Positions 45,542-55,796 of a DNA stretch of 64,000 nt are shown here, one piece after another. Position 1 is the first letter of the stretch. Every line of letters begins with the position of its first letter. The stretch is from Liolophura sinensis (Eukaryota > Mollusca > Polyplacophora > Chitonida > Chitonidae): contig NC_088302.1 in NCBI RefSeq assembly GCF_032854445.1, forward strand, positions 7,745,338 through 7,809,337. The letters run 5' to 3'. The notes beneath the pieces are model-generated. The model searched no databases and was not told where the DNA came from. It saw only the letters and a program-made list of their open reading frames with translations. The translations under genes and the position numbers were made by a program.

Positions 45542-45638
45542 TTACGGTGAGAAATGTCTCGTGATGACGATTGTATCGCCAATATGAAAGTCCTGACACT
45601 GGTCAATGTTTATAACGTGCACCACCCTAGTCATCTCC
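45542..45638 (-). other. Short coding-like open segment (about 32 codons)
   Basis: Open from an acceptor-like TTTTTTTACAG (45639-45649) to a TAA at 45542-45544. The residues include VVHVINIDQCQDFHIGDTIV, which is protein-like. It lies just downstream, on the same strand, of the PC4-like ORF, which has a donor-like GTGAGT overlapping its stop. Alternative 3' ends by splicing are conceivable but not shown. Confidence 0.35.
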
Positions 45639-45746
45639 CTGTAAAAAAACACACATAGGTAAAAACAAAACGAGAATGTATGAAGGGAAAAAAAACAAAC
45701 AAAAAAAAAGCTGGGTAAGGGTGGTGCAGTTAAAACAAAAACACAC

Positions 45747-47045
45747 TCACTCGGTCATCGTAGCCTGGGTGGTCTGGGTAGCCTGGGTAGGCTGGTTGGC
45801 TTGGTTGTTAGGCCGGATTGTAGGCTGCTCGTCAGGTGCTGAGAGGTTGTTGGCTGTCGTCAAATACTCCACGTACATCTGGGCGAATGCTGGGTTCGAT
45901 TTGTTGATCGGTGTCTCATTTAAAAACTGCCGCAGTTGGTCTTTCACACTCTTCTCCACAGCCCACGGGAGGGAGGCTGCCTTACGAGCCTGGCGCATGA
46001 ACTTGACCAACACAGGTCCCTCTTTCAGGTAACGCATACGGGCCTCGTCCGCGATACTCAGGGTCAGCTCTCGGTTCTCCAGCAAGGGAGGCCGGGGAGG
46101 AGATGGATCACTCGCGGTGTTGGTGGATTGTCGACCGTACACATCGCGCTGTAACTTGCGGAGGTGGGGTTGGAGAGCTACATCGTAAGCTTGCCACAGC
46201 AAGGCTGTTAGCGCCGTCTCAAGCTCAGGGTTTAACGGGTCCGCCTTTTCCACCTTTTCCACTGGGATGTCGGGGATGGTGGGGGTTGCAGTAGCAGTCT
46301 CCTCATCAGCAGTCGTCACAGCAGCCGTCACAGCAGCGGTTAAAGCAGCACTCATAGCAGCATTCACCTCACCTCCAGTCCCTCCAGTTTCTCCAGTCTC
46401 TCCAGTCTCTTCAGTCTTCCCCTCCTCTGTTTCCATCATCTCCATCCCCGGCTCTTGGGGCTCTTGGGGGTCTTGGGGCTCTTGGATGTCGTCGTTATCG
46501 CCAGCCTCGATCACCATCAGCACCAAGGCGTCGATGTCGGGGATGGCCTGGACTAGTTTTTGCCAGTAAGTCCAGTACTTGAGCGTGATACCCTCACTCG
46601 TCGGGTAGAGTCGACCGTTCGGCTGGTAGGGTCGCCATTTCTTCACATGAACGTACAGGGCACCCTCCGAGTTCCTCAGCGTGGACAGAAAGTACCCGTT
46701 GGAGAGTGGCTCCCGCACAGGTAAACCGACCTCAGGTAGATCAGCAGCCAGGGTCTTGAGCCGAGTCCACCCCACCCCGTCAAGCCTGACGCGTTTGGGT
46801 GGAGCGTTCGGGTCTGTCGGTGATTGGCAAATCTCAATCGTCTCGTCTCTACACACCCCCACCCACAGCCAGGAGGCCAGCTGTAATTTGGCGAGAACCT
46901 CGCTGGGTAAGGGCAGGCATACCTTCCTCTTCTTCTCGGGAGGTTGTTGTTGTTCGGCTATGGTGGATAGCCGGGCAGGTACAGACGCTGAGCGTTTCAT
47001 CCTGATGGCAGCATGCAGGGGGTTCACGGTGGTGGAGCGTTTCAT
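45747..47045 (-). CDS. Element ORF (432 aa) with two PC4-like ssDNA-binding domains
   Basis: Open throughout. Residues 36-42 (PEKKRKV) are an SV40-type nuclear signal. Residues about 115-176 match the PC4/SUB1 C-terminal domain well: GALYVHVKKW, GRLYPTSEGITL and WQKLVQAIPDID line up with the strand-strand-helix plan VLIDIREYW, KPGRKGISL and WSQLKEQISDID. Residues about 57-106 (WVGVCRDETIEIC; KRVRLDGVGWTRLKTL) read as a second, more diverged copy. A Glu/Gly/Ala-rich low-complexity linker and a helical C-terminal third follow. PC4 proteins bind single-stranded DNA and act in transcription and replication; a replication or late-transcription role here is inference. It starts about 200 bp inside the right TIR repeat, in the inward direction, so the TIR is its likely promoter. 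Confidence 0.65.
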   Translation of the reverse strand: MKRSTTVNPLHAAIRMKRSASVPARLSTIAEQQQPPEKKRKVCLPLPSEVLAKLQLASWLWVGVCRDETIEICQSPTDPNAPPKRVRLDGVGWTRLKTLAADLPEVGLPVREPLSNGYFLSTLRNSEGALYVHVKKWRPYQPNGRLYPTSEGITLKYWTYWQKLVQAIPDIDALVLMVIEAGDNDDIQEPQDPQEPQEPGMEMMETEEGKTEETGETGETGGTGGEVNAAMSAALTAAVTAAVTTADEETATATPTIPDIPVEKVEKADPLNPELETALTALLWQAYDVALQPHLRKLQRDVYGRQSTNTASDPSPPRPPLLENRELTLSIADEARMRYLKEGPVLVKFMRQARKAASLPWAVEKSVKDQLRQFLNETPINKSNPAFAQMYVEYLTTANNLSAPDEQPTIRPNNQANQPTQATQTTQATMTE

Positions 47046-47051
47046 CTCGCC

Positions 47052-47105
47052 AGGTAGGTAGGTAGGTAGGCAGGTAGGTAGGTAGGTACAGGCAGGTAGG
47101 TAGGT
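47052..47105. repeat. GGTA/GGCA microsatellite
   Basis: Tandem GTAGGTAGGTAGGCAGGTAG-like units just upstream of the PC4-like ORF, in what would be its 5' UTR. Confidence 0.9.
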
Positions 47106-47250
47106 CGTGTAGCAGTCTCTTCTCTTCTCTTCTCGTCTCTCGGCAGGTCAGTAGGTCGGGTCGTCAGCAAGCAGGTCGGCAGGCAGTCAGGCCGGTAGAG
47201 CGTCAGGTGCGTCTGAGGCTGCCGGTCGCTGTCTTCACCGGCTTTTATCC

Positions 47251-47495
47251 TATCCACGCGGAAATTCACCACGCGCTGATTGGTTCGTTTTTTCTTACGT
47301 AACCTCTTCTCGCGCGCTGATTGGTCCGTTTTGCGGGCCTCCCATTGGGCCGTTTTGGGGCAAATCCGGCTCACCCATTGGTCCGTTTTGGCGCCAGGGA
47401 GCTCTTTTCGAGCTGTTTCACTCGACTTTACAAGCCGACGTTTTGCCTCTTTTTTTCTCTCTTTTTTCCCTATACTGTTATACGGTTATACTACC
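47251..47495. repeat. Extra copy of the inner TIR half (245-bp unit)
   Basis: TATCCACGCGGAAATTCACC starts at 47251 and again at 47496. The intervening 245 bp (CCAAT boxes, TTACGTAA, TACAAGCCGACGTTTTGCCT, CCCTATACTGTTATACGG) is repeated almost exactly. The left end has a single copy, so the duplication is right-end specific. Confidence 0.9.
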
Positions 47496-47930
47496 TATCC
47501 ACGCGGAAATTCACCACACGCTGATTGGTTCGTTTTTTTCTTACGTAACCTCTTCTCGCACGCTGATTGGTCCGTTTTGCGGGTCCCCCATTGGGCAGTT
47601 TGGGGGCAAATCCGGCTCACCCATTGGTCCGTTTTGGCGCCCGGGAGCTCTTTTCGAGCTGTCCCACTCGACTTTACAAGCCGACGTTTTGCCTCTTTTT
47701 TTCTCTCTTTTTTCCCTATACTGTTATACGGTTATACTATATCACACTCGTCTATACACACATACGCCCCGCGGTGAGGGAAAAACCCACAACTGAGAGG
47801 TGACGTCACACCTACCAGCCCTTCGGGCTGGCAGGTGTGACGTCACCACCACATCACCACAAAAAACGACTCCCCAAAACCACAAAAAACGGCTCCCCAA
47901 AGCGACACCTAAGTCACATTCTATACTACT
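47468..47930 (-). repeat. Right terminal inverted repeat
   Basis: Reverse complement of 30491-30952, ending CACATTCTATACTACT, followed by the target duplicate GACCGG. It contains the same CRE hairpin (47801-47850) and CCAAT-box array. Confidence 0.93.
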
Positions 47931-47993
47931 GACCGGAGAGGTAGCCAGCATGAGCGACCGCATTGGTGAGAGACTCCTGGGTCATGTATGGTT
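47931..47993 (-). mobile_element. SINE-1, right half of the split copy
   Basis: GACCGGAGAGGTAGCCAGCA and GACCGCATTGGTGAGAGACT followed by CCTGGGTCAT resume the SINE where 30490 stopped. A short internal deletion and loss of the head tip pre-date or follow the insertion. Confidence 0.88.
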
Positions 47994-49690
47994 TGATTGC
48001 TGAATTGGGGCACAACGTCGTGTCCAACATTTTGTCAATTAGGTCTATATGTCGGCAGTCAAGTTTATGAATGGAGGAAACCGGAATGGCCGTGGTGTGA
48101 ACCACTGACCATCGCCATGTTCCTGACAAAAAGCTGAAAAAAAGCCAAAAAGTGTTATATTTCCTGTTAGCCTTATGCTCTTAGAAGACATGAACATCAC
48201 AAATCTGTGGATGTTTGAAGTAAAGAATTAAAGGCCGACTAGACTAGAAACAATGATATAGTGGTGCAGATCGACAAATGGGCATTTGGTATTCTTCCCA
48301 ACTCACTCTCAGTTAAGCCTAGCTCTTATTTTAGTATAAATCTCTTCTGTGCTCTAAAAAAAATTATTGTTTGCATTAGCAACAGGGTATATATACAGGG
48401 TATATATTACTACTGACATCTGAAACCAAGTATAGTTGTTGTTACTAAGTCTGAATAAATATCAAACACTAAGAGATCAAACATTCGAGTATAATTTTGT
48501 ACAGTGATTTTAATGGCATTTGACAAATTTTTAGACACAAATGTATATTAAGAAATCATGGATTCAAATTAAATAATTTATGGTAACTGGTACATTGCCG
48601 TTATATAACACATGTCATGTATATCAGTCAATTTGCTATATAACACAAACTACAACTACACTTGTGAAATTAGTAAGAAACCACACCACTACCGTTTTAA
48701 TTGTTCTTTTTTTTTTAAATTACCTACGCAAGCATAGTTGAAGCCATGTGAGGCTTTTAACCGTCAACAACTGACAGCAAAAGAAAATGATATGGCCAAA
48801 TTTTTTTTTTGTTTTTTTTTTTTTGGCCAAACCTAATGTTGGACTACATTCATAAAGAAACAGAAATAGAACGGGTTAATGTATCGATCGAGAGGCTATA
48901 TATTACACACTGTGCTGAACATTTCATATTGTGACATGATGTGAAAATGACAACGCAAATACCATTCAGCGTGCATTACTCGATATACATGTTATGAGTC
49001 GGAGCAGTTGAGAAAATTAATTCGTGCACTGTATATCATATTTTGTAAATCACCTAAATTCATATGACAAGCAGGTTTAGAGAATATCAAAATGGATTGC
49101 CAACAGCAGATATTTATATATACATGAGAGTCTCGCACACACCTTCGACTTATATCAGATGTGAAAACTACAAGAAATACAACATATAGCAACTATGCGT
49201 TTATGGAAAGTTGTCGTATTTTACAGTATAAGGATGTTTATACAATCCACAACAAACAAGCCTATGTGACAAACAATAAAAACACGATCAATTTCCTGGT
49301 ATTTGAAGGTTATTACACAGAGCAGTTCTTGGCTGAGTGGTTTTTGGTGAATGGGTCGGATTTTGTTCCGTTTCGGTCAAAGGAATTCTGCCGCACATAA
49401 AATATGCAGAAAATTGCCGAATTGAGCTATAGTCCGGGAGATCAATTAGGAAGGCAACCGTGTGTTATATAGCCATCCATATACAGCTTTGCTTTTGAAT
49501 ATGAAACGGTGTTGCAAATTGACTGATGATTCATTCCTGCGCATACGTGCACGAGGACCCCGATTTCACATACCACATCGTTATTTTTGAATAATACAGA
49601 TATCCATAATCTTTCGCTTGTCTTTTGCTTTAACACTTATAGTATACAAGTTTACATATAGTTGCATCGTTGAAACAAAGCGCAGATTAT
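47994..49690. other. Non-coding AT-rich stretch
   Basis: Unique AT-rich DNA with T-runs at about 48705 and 48800-48825. No exon or recognised repeat. Confidence 0.5.
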
Positions 49691-50330
49691 TGTAATTCAA
49701 CAATATTACAGTCAGACAGCAAGCAAATAATCAGTTACTTAAATTATCAGAAATGCAACAATGTAACGGACAGTAAGCAAATAATCAGTTACTTACCCTG
49801 AAGTGCAACAATGTAACGGATAGTAAGCAATAATCAGTTACTCACCCTGGAATATAACAATCTTACAGCCAGACAGTAAGCAAAAAATCAGTTACTTACC
49901 CGGGAATATAACACCGTTACAGTCATAGAGTAGGAAATAACTAGTTACTGTGGAAATATAATGCTGAATGATACTGTCAGACCGTAAAGAAATAATGATT
50001 TACTGTGGAAATGTAATGCTGAATAGCACTGTCAGACAGTAAGGAAATAATGATTTACTATGGAGGTATAATGCTGAATGGTACTGTCAGACAGTAAGGA
50101 AATAATGATTTACTATGGAAGTATAATGCTGAATGGTACTGTCAGACAGTAACGAAAAAACGACTTACTGTGAAAATATAATGTTGAATGGTACTGTCAG
50201 ACAGTAAGGAAATAACAATTTACCATGGAAATATAATGTTCAACGCTACAGTCATACAGTAAGAAATAATGACTGACTCTGGGAACATAGCATTGCTATA
50301 GTCGGAGAGTAAGCAAATAATTAATGATTT
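49690..50330. repeat. Minisatellite, 55-bp unit
   Basis: GTCAGACAGTAAGGAAATAA and TATAATGCTGAATGGTACT recur every 55 bp (for example 49976, 50031, 50086). The left flank holds a diverged set (AAGCAAATAATCAGTTACTT). Homogeneous centre, decayed edges. Confidence 0.95.
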
Positions 50331-50534
50331 AATTCCCTTGGTATATAGCAGTATATTACAGTCATAGAGTAGGGAACAGTAAGGGAACAATGATTAACTG
50401 TGAACATTTATGATATAAGAAAAATATTCTTTAATGCGTTACAAATCAAATCAAATAAATCCAATACAGTGAGACATTAGGGAAATGGTGATTTACAGTG
50501 GAAATATAATTGTTAATGGTACTCACAGAGAGAG

Positions 50535-50592
50535 AGTATCCTGTGTCATTGCTCCGCGCTGGCGCGCTAACCACTCGGCCATTGATACCCCA
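50535..50592 (-). repeat. tRNA-like SINE head fragment
   Basis: On the minus strand, GGCCGAGTGGTTAGCGCGCC resembles a Leu/Ser-type tRNA box A. No cloverleaf can be completed over 75 bases, so it is a SINE head remnant rather than a tRNA gene. Confidence 0.5.
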
Positions 50593-51383
50593 ATATGGAT
50601 TTACATTGAAAATATAGTCCCTGACACCGTCTAGAAGCTCCTCGTGTCTCACATCTTGTTTGTTAACCTTACTAGAATACAATATTTATACAACGTTACT
50701 TTAGTAACCTGTCTACCATCGTCACAACAGTTCGTAAGTATCACAATTTACATTAGGGGCTCCTTCAGTCTTTAAGTTTGTCATCCATATAGCTAAAGCT
50801 GTTTGTTTTTTCTGTGCGGCCAACTTTTATATATGTATGTGCAGATGGCGAATTTTAAAAGATAATGACATTTTCGTATTCAGAACACCTTATCCATGTA
50901 TGTAATTATCGGATACCTCATACCGTTTTTGCCAAATTATAACGGCATAGTGTGTATAAATATGTATTTACAAAAAGTAGTGGTCTTAACTTCTGCAGTG
51001 ATGCTTATCCGGGGCGACGTTAACCACAAAGACGTTTAATCTCGCCGAATAAGCTAAACTTGAAAATATAAATAAGCCAAATGGCTATTCCTCAATGTCT
51101 TGTTTGTTTCACTCTTTTCGATGTGGTTATATTCCCACATTTTATGTTTACAGCTACTTGACTGGAAGGAAATTTACAAATCACTCCAGAGTTTTTCATA
51201 TTTTCCAGCAGCAAGGTTCATGCTGCGCTATAGGTTTCGTACAGAGGATGTTTGACATCAGTAACTTAATCAAATGAAGCTGATTCTTTAGACCAGGTCA
51301 TAAATGTGCAGGCCTATATATTTATATCTGCCATTCTACAAGAGGCAGGGCGTCGATCGCTGGCAAAGAAGATGACCTGTGAT

Positions 51384-51642
51384 TTATTTATTTATTTATT
51401 TGTTTGATTGGTGTTTTACGCCGTACTCAAGAATATTTCACTTACGACGTCGACGGGAGGAAACCGGGCAGAGTTGGGGGAAACCCACGACCATTCGCAG
51501 GTTGCTGGAAGACCTTCCCACGTACGGCCGGAGAGGAAGCCGGTATGAGCTGGACTTGAACTCACAGCCACCGCATTGGTGGGAGGCTCCTGGGTCATTA
51601 CGCTGCGCTAGCGCGCTAACCAACTGAGACACGCAGGCCCCC
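51384..51642 (-). mobile_element. Full-length SINE-1 with 9-bp target duplication
   Basis: Complete from the tRNA head (GTCTCAGTTGGTTAGCGCGC on the minus strand) to a long (AAATA)n tail. ACCTGTGAT flanks it at 51375-51383 and 51643-51651. Close to the consensus of the other copies apart from a short deletion in the central part, so relatively young. Confidence 0.93.
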
Positions 51643-52179
51643 ACCTGTGATAAAGGTTGTGTGATAGAACCCAGTTCGTGTTGTTTTGCTTTAGGCTTTG
51701 TGTCAAGAGGTTTGTCAGGTTACAGGTGAAGGTCGGGGATTTTCCTTCACCTGTAAACTTGACCACTATCATATCAGCTAAAATTCTTGACCAAGACCTT
51801 AAAAAAACCCTCGACCAATAAGTCAATCAATCTACAAGACGATGGATAATATTGATATTATTGGTAAGAATTGTTTTATGGCACATATAAGTCTATACAC
51901 TTAAATTTTCTTTCAACGTAGAAAATAAAAAATGGATCATCAAATGTAAATACTGACTGACATGTCTCGTATAATATCACTCCACGGATTACTCCTTGTA
52001 ATCCTACTGGTTGACTAATTCAACTGAGCAGCAATGAGAAGCATGATATGGTTCAGATTTACGGGTATATATTTGCAGCTAGGGGTTTAAGTGTTAATTG
52101 TTACTAGGATAACTCTTGGTTGGACCTTTTATGTTAAGCAGTAATAAAAAAAACATTGTCAACATAGGCTTATCTAATT

Positions 52180-53313
52180 TCAGTGTCGACCACCTTGTGT
52201 GGTTTTCTCCGTGACGAAGCTGGCGGTTTGCTCAACGACTGTCCTGTGGCCAGTTCTCAGTAACTTGTGAGTGACTTCTCTGACGAATGGAATTTTCCAG
52301 GCGTACACTACTGGGTTAATCACACTTTTAGCCAGGAACAGTGTCAGGAGAGACAATTTTAGCAGGAAGTGTCCCACAGTCAGCAATTCTTCCTGGTCCG
52401 TGAATGACACAATAAGTAGGTAGATGACGAGCGGGGTGTACATGATGACAAATGACGCTACGATCAGACTGACAGTCTTCAAGGCCTTAGCTTGAAGTGA
52501 TAAGTTGATGGCGCACTTCTGATCTGCGTGTGTGTCGCTTACAATCTTACAGATGTGGCTGCGGGCTAAGGCGTAGAGCTTCCAGAAAACACTCATCATG
52601 ATGACCATACAGATTAGGTAGATGCCCGAGAAAGCGCGCAGAGGCACAGAAGTGTACACCAACAGTAGATCGCAGGCTTGGAATGGAGGCAATGACGGCT
52701 GACCCATGACGGCGATGCTTACCAAAACAACACTCACGGTCCAAACCAAGAAAGAGACGAAGGCCACCTTAAGCGGGCCCATCACCCCTCGGTACTGGAA
52801 AGGTATCAGTTGAGAAAGGTAAGCATTGACCGGGAACAAGGTGGAGAGGAAAATGGACACGAACGCTAAACTGGCCTGAATTCCCATACCCGCGGTACAC
52901 TGACCGATGGATGTGCTGTCTGGCCGAATTAACAAAACACCATTGACTATCATGGAAATTGCCGAGAGACAATCGCAGCAGGCCATGTTCATGAGAAGGG
53001 TTCGGCATGGACGTGGTAGGTCCTTGGCTAACACAAGGCCCCGCAGAATCAGCGAGTTGATGACCATGGTGGGCAGTCCCAAACCAAACCATATCACAGT
53101 CCTAAAAATTGAAAACGCAAAAATAACATCGCTTTTGAAGAAGGTCGCGACCGTTTCTTCTTGCAGAGCTAGAGACGAAGAATTGGTTTGATTCATTTCA
53201 TACAGTTGTACTGCATGTACAACTCTCTCAGCCGAAACCCCGAACGACAATTCCGCCAGGAAATGTAGCGCTTGCTTTATAAATGACGGGAGAGACGATA
53301 GCGATCGCTGCAT
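52180..53313 (-). CDS. Class A (rhodopsin-like) GPCR, single exon, DRY motif replaced
   Basis: 377 aa with seven hydrophobic segments at about 68-94, 105-129, 139-165, 182-203, 218-248, 278-303 and 313-340. Class A marks are Asn in TM1 (VINSL), Asp in TM2 (ACCDCLS), Cys139 at the top of TM3 with Cys214 in loop 2, Trp in TM4, Pro in TM6 (MYTP in place of CWxP) and NPVVY in TM7. The DRY position at the end of TM3 reads NAY (PVNAYLSQLIPFQY). N-glycosylation sites are in NQTNSSS. The second Met, 39 residues in (53196), just before NQTNSSS, is a plausible alternative start since no signal peptide is needed. Ligand unknown. It is intronless, as in many lineage-expanded mollusc receptors. Confidence 0.9.
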   Translation of the reverse strand: MQRSLSSLPSFIKQALHFLAELSFGVSAERVVHAVQLYEMNQTNSSSLALQEETVATFFKSDVIFAFSIFRTVIWFGLGLPTMVINSLILRGLVLAKDLPRPCRTLLMNMACCDCLSAISMIVNGVLLIRPDSTSIGQCTAGMGIQASLAFVSIFLSTLFPVNAYLSQLIPFQYRGVMGPLKVAFVSFLVWTVSVVLVSIAVMGQPSLPPFQACDLLLVYTSVPLRAFSGIYLICMVIMMSVFWKLYALARSHICKIVSDTHADQKCAINLSLQAKALKTVSLIVASFVIMYTPLVIYLLIVSFTDQEELLTVGHFLLKLSLLTLFLAKSVINPVVYAWKIPFVREVTHKLLRTGHRTVVEQTASFVTEKTTQGGRH

Positions 53314-53356
53314 GTGGCCCTGTGAGATGACGTGTGCAAACCGCTGCCCGCTTTAT

Positions 53357-53412
53357 TTGGCGGTGTGTGTGCTTAGAGTTTTACGTTGTACTTAACAGAA
53401 ATGGGAAATTAC
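53357..53412 (-). repeat. SINE-2 tail-side fragment
   Basis: GTGTGCTTAGAGTTTTACGT then TGTACTTAACA resembles the GAGTGCTTGGGGTTTAACGT and CGTACTTAAC end of SINE-2. Just upstream of the receptor gene. Confidence 0.5.
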
Positions 53413-54404
53413 CCATCCATTACACGGTTAATAGGTTATCGGATGACCACCTGAGCTTTTAACAGCATCCGGACACTGTGGTTGTTTAAACCAATAAGAT
53501 TAGAATTGCCTTTCGTAACTACCCATTCGTTGGACAATGGTCCATCAATGAGGCGGACAGCAGCGAGATAGGATCTGTATGGTCGGGTGACCAGATGTAG
53601 ATTTGGTGCACGGTCAAGTCGTTGTCGTCATGTGTGCGAACTCACTCGTGTAAAGACCAATGGCACCACTCAGTAGTAAAATGAGCGATCCAAATGCATA
53701 TAGGTTAAATAAATTTCCCCGCAAGGCTTTGCAAGCTGTTGTCCGTTGCGTGGTCTTTGTGAACTGGCCAAATAATGCATGCTTGGTGATAACACTCGGG
53801 CGGATATATGACTATCTTGATGTAAATATTTCCCTGCGTTTTTTTGCTGGCTGTTTTAGTAGATTATTCAGGATAAAAGCTTAAATTCTATCCTCAACAA
53901 AGCGTTTTATTCCCACCTACTCTGGTTTTATACGCACTGCTGTGGTCTGTCATACTGTATACCATCATAGCTCAGGATTCTGATGGTGGACTAAATACTG
54001 CCGAGGCTTTATTCATTTCCACTCGTTTCATACAAATTGGTACATTGTTCTGCAGTCAGGAATCAGTGTGTAAACCTTAAACTACTCAGGGCAAAACATT
54101 TTACTTGTAGCTGTATTTGAATTTATGACTTAAATCGTAAAACAGTTGATAAATGCGGGCCCCGTTTTTTAAACTGATTTGATCCGATGTTACAGAAAAT
54201 TAATCTACATACAAAACTGTGTGAAAATCGGAGAATATTTAGTTGTTACACTCATGGAAAGCAACGGCCAATCAGAATCAAGGAAATCGTAAAGTATATG
54301 CAAAACTTAGGCATGGATCCCACTGGTGTTTGCACAAAATAAACCAGCAAACAAAATAATTATAGAAATTGGACATTATTTGAATCAGTTGTTGCACGGA
54401 CACC
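53413..54404. other. Non-coding stretch upstream of the receptor
   Basis: No recognised repeats or exons. The ORF at 53660-53884 has no recognisable features. Confidence 0.45.
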
Positions 54405-54592
54405 AATGACCAATGAGAAGTGAGTTCAAGTCCAGCTCATTCTGGCTCCCTCTCCGACCGTACGTGGGAAGGCCTGCCGGAAACCTGTGGCTCTGCCCGG
54501 TTTCCTCCCACCATAATGCTGGCCGCCGTTGTATTCTTGAGTGCGGCGTAAAACACTAATCAAATAAATAAAATGAATAAATGAATATGTAT
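54405..54592 (+). mobile_element. SINE-1 copy, plus orientation
   Basis: GAGTTCAAGTCCAGCTCATT (box B), TCTCCGACCGTACGTGGGAA, GTTTCCTCCCACCATAATGC, TTCTTGAGTGCGGCGTAAAA, CAAATAAATAAAATGAATAA tail. Box-A tip missing. Confidence 0.85.
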
Positions 54593-55796
54593 GAAGGTTA
54601 AATGCACCGATCTTGCTCGTTTTGGAAGTTTCCGTAAAGGCTCACATACATGTATGCAATGTGTTATGAGTCTTGTTTCTTTAGAAACAGCCTGACTAAC
54701 GGACCAATCAGAATCAAGGGAATGTTTCAATGAGCAAAATCTATGAATCTATTCAGGTTTTTAGACTTGGTTTTCCCCCTGGTTTTCAGACTTGATCAGA
54801 AGTTATACAAAATAAACCTGCTCACAAAATGTCGGAAATGTCGGACATCAGAGAAGTTACGAAAATCAACGACAGACCAATGGGAATCGCGGGAAATGGA
54901 AATTAAATGTGCAAAACCATGGAGGTACATATGTGTATGCACGAAGCGTATTGTAACCTGGGATTTTCATGACTCTTCTAAATAATTAGTTTTCAAGATA
55001 AGTGTCTTTTCTTTTCAAGAATGCTCCACAGACCAGTTATAACAAGCACTTTAGGGTTTAATTTGTAGCCGTCATTAACCCATGCGGAAAAAGGTTAGGT
55101 ATGCTCTTTGTATATATGGCTTCACGCATTGTCAGGATTTCTTTTTCTGTGAAATGCATTTTCCACACAGAACCCGGGGGGCATGCGTGTCCGACCACAT
55201 GCATTAAATCCACTAATGGATATTGAATCCACTATAGTAACGTGTGAAATCATAGAAGAAAAAGAAACATTGGATAATAGGCTACAAAGGTAATAATAAA
55301 ACGAACACATACAGATTTTCACCTACAACACAAAAAATGCAAATATGAAATATATATCACCATTAATGGATAAATGCTGAAATCCGGCATTGAACCCTGG
55401 TCACAGATTAACCGCGTTCACTCTGTTCACCGGACCTAGATGACAATAAGCTGTCGACGCCGTTTACAGTCGTTGAACGTTTTCAGAGAAAGACCATTTG
55501 TCTTGCCTAGACCTATATGTACGTCACACAGGCTAAAGCAACTTGCCCAAGGCCAGTGGTTCAGTATTTCTGTTTCATCCACTCAAACTGCACGCCCTGA
55601 TGGCATTATATAACAAGAAGAAATGGAAAGCATATACATTATGTTTGTAACAGTTTCTTTGGGCTAATTCAAGATTTAATCAAGGATAAGCTATAATTAA
55701 AGTGGGAATGAAGATTGTATTTGGATTCCAGATTTTGCTCCCAGCCCAACGGCATTCAAATCAACCCGTACACCGACATTCGTATCAAACAGCATT

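Larger units (their letters stand above)
30491..47930. mobile_element. Polinton/Maverick-type element (TIR-bounded, 17.44 kb), fossil or non-autonomous, carrying host-like cargo
   Basis: Ends are AGTAGTATAGAATGTGAC at the left and its reverse complement at the right. Near-identical TIRs (about 462 bp) and a 6-bp target duplication GACCGG (30485-30490 and 47931-47936) interrupt one SINE. AG...CT ends, 6-bp duplications, long TIRs and 15-20 kb size are the Polinton hallmarks. I see no protein-primed polymerase, integrase, packaging ATPase, protease or capsid ORF, so the viral core is missing or unrecognisable and the copy looks defective. Its parts include a host-type RNA-binding gene, a broken zinc-finger ORF, a two-domain PC4-like ORF, diverged TIR-like blocks and two SINEs. 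The TIRs differ by only a few percent by eye, so the insertion looks young. Confidence 0.85.

Noticed and set aside
50535-50592. Functional tRNA gene
   Set aside because: Only the D-arm half is tRNA-like and no complete cloverleaf can be drawn.
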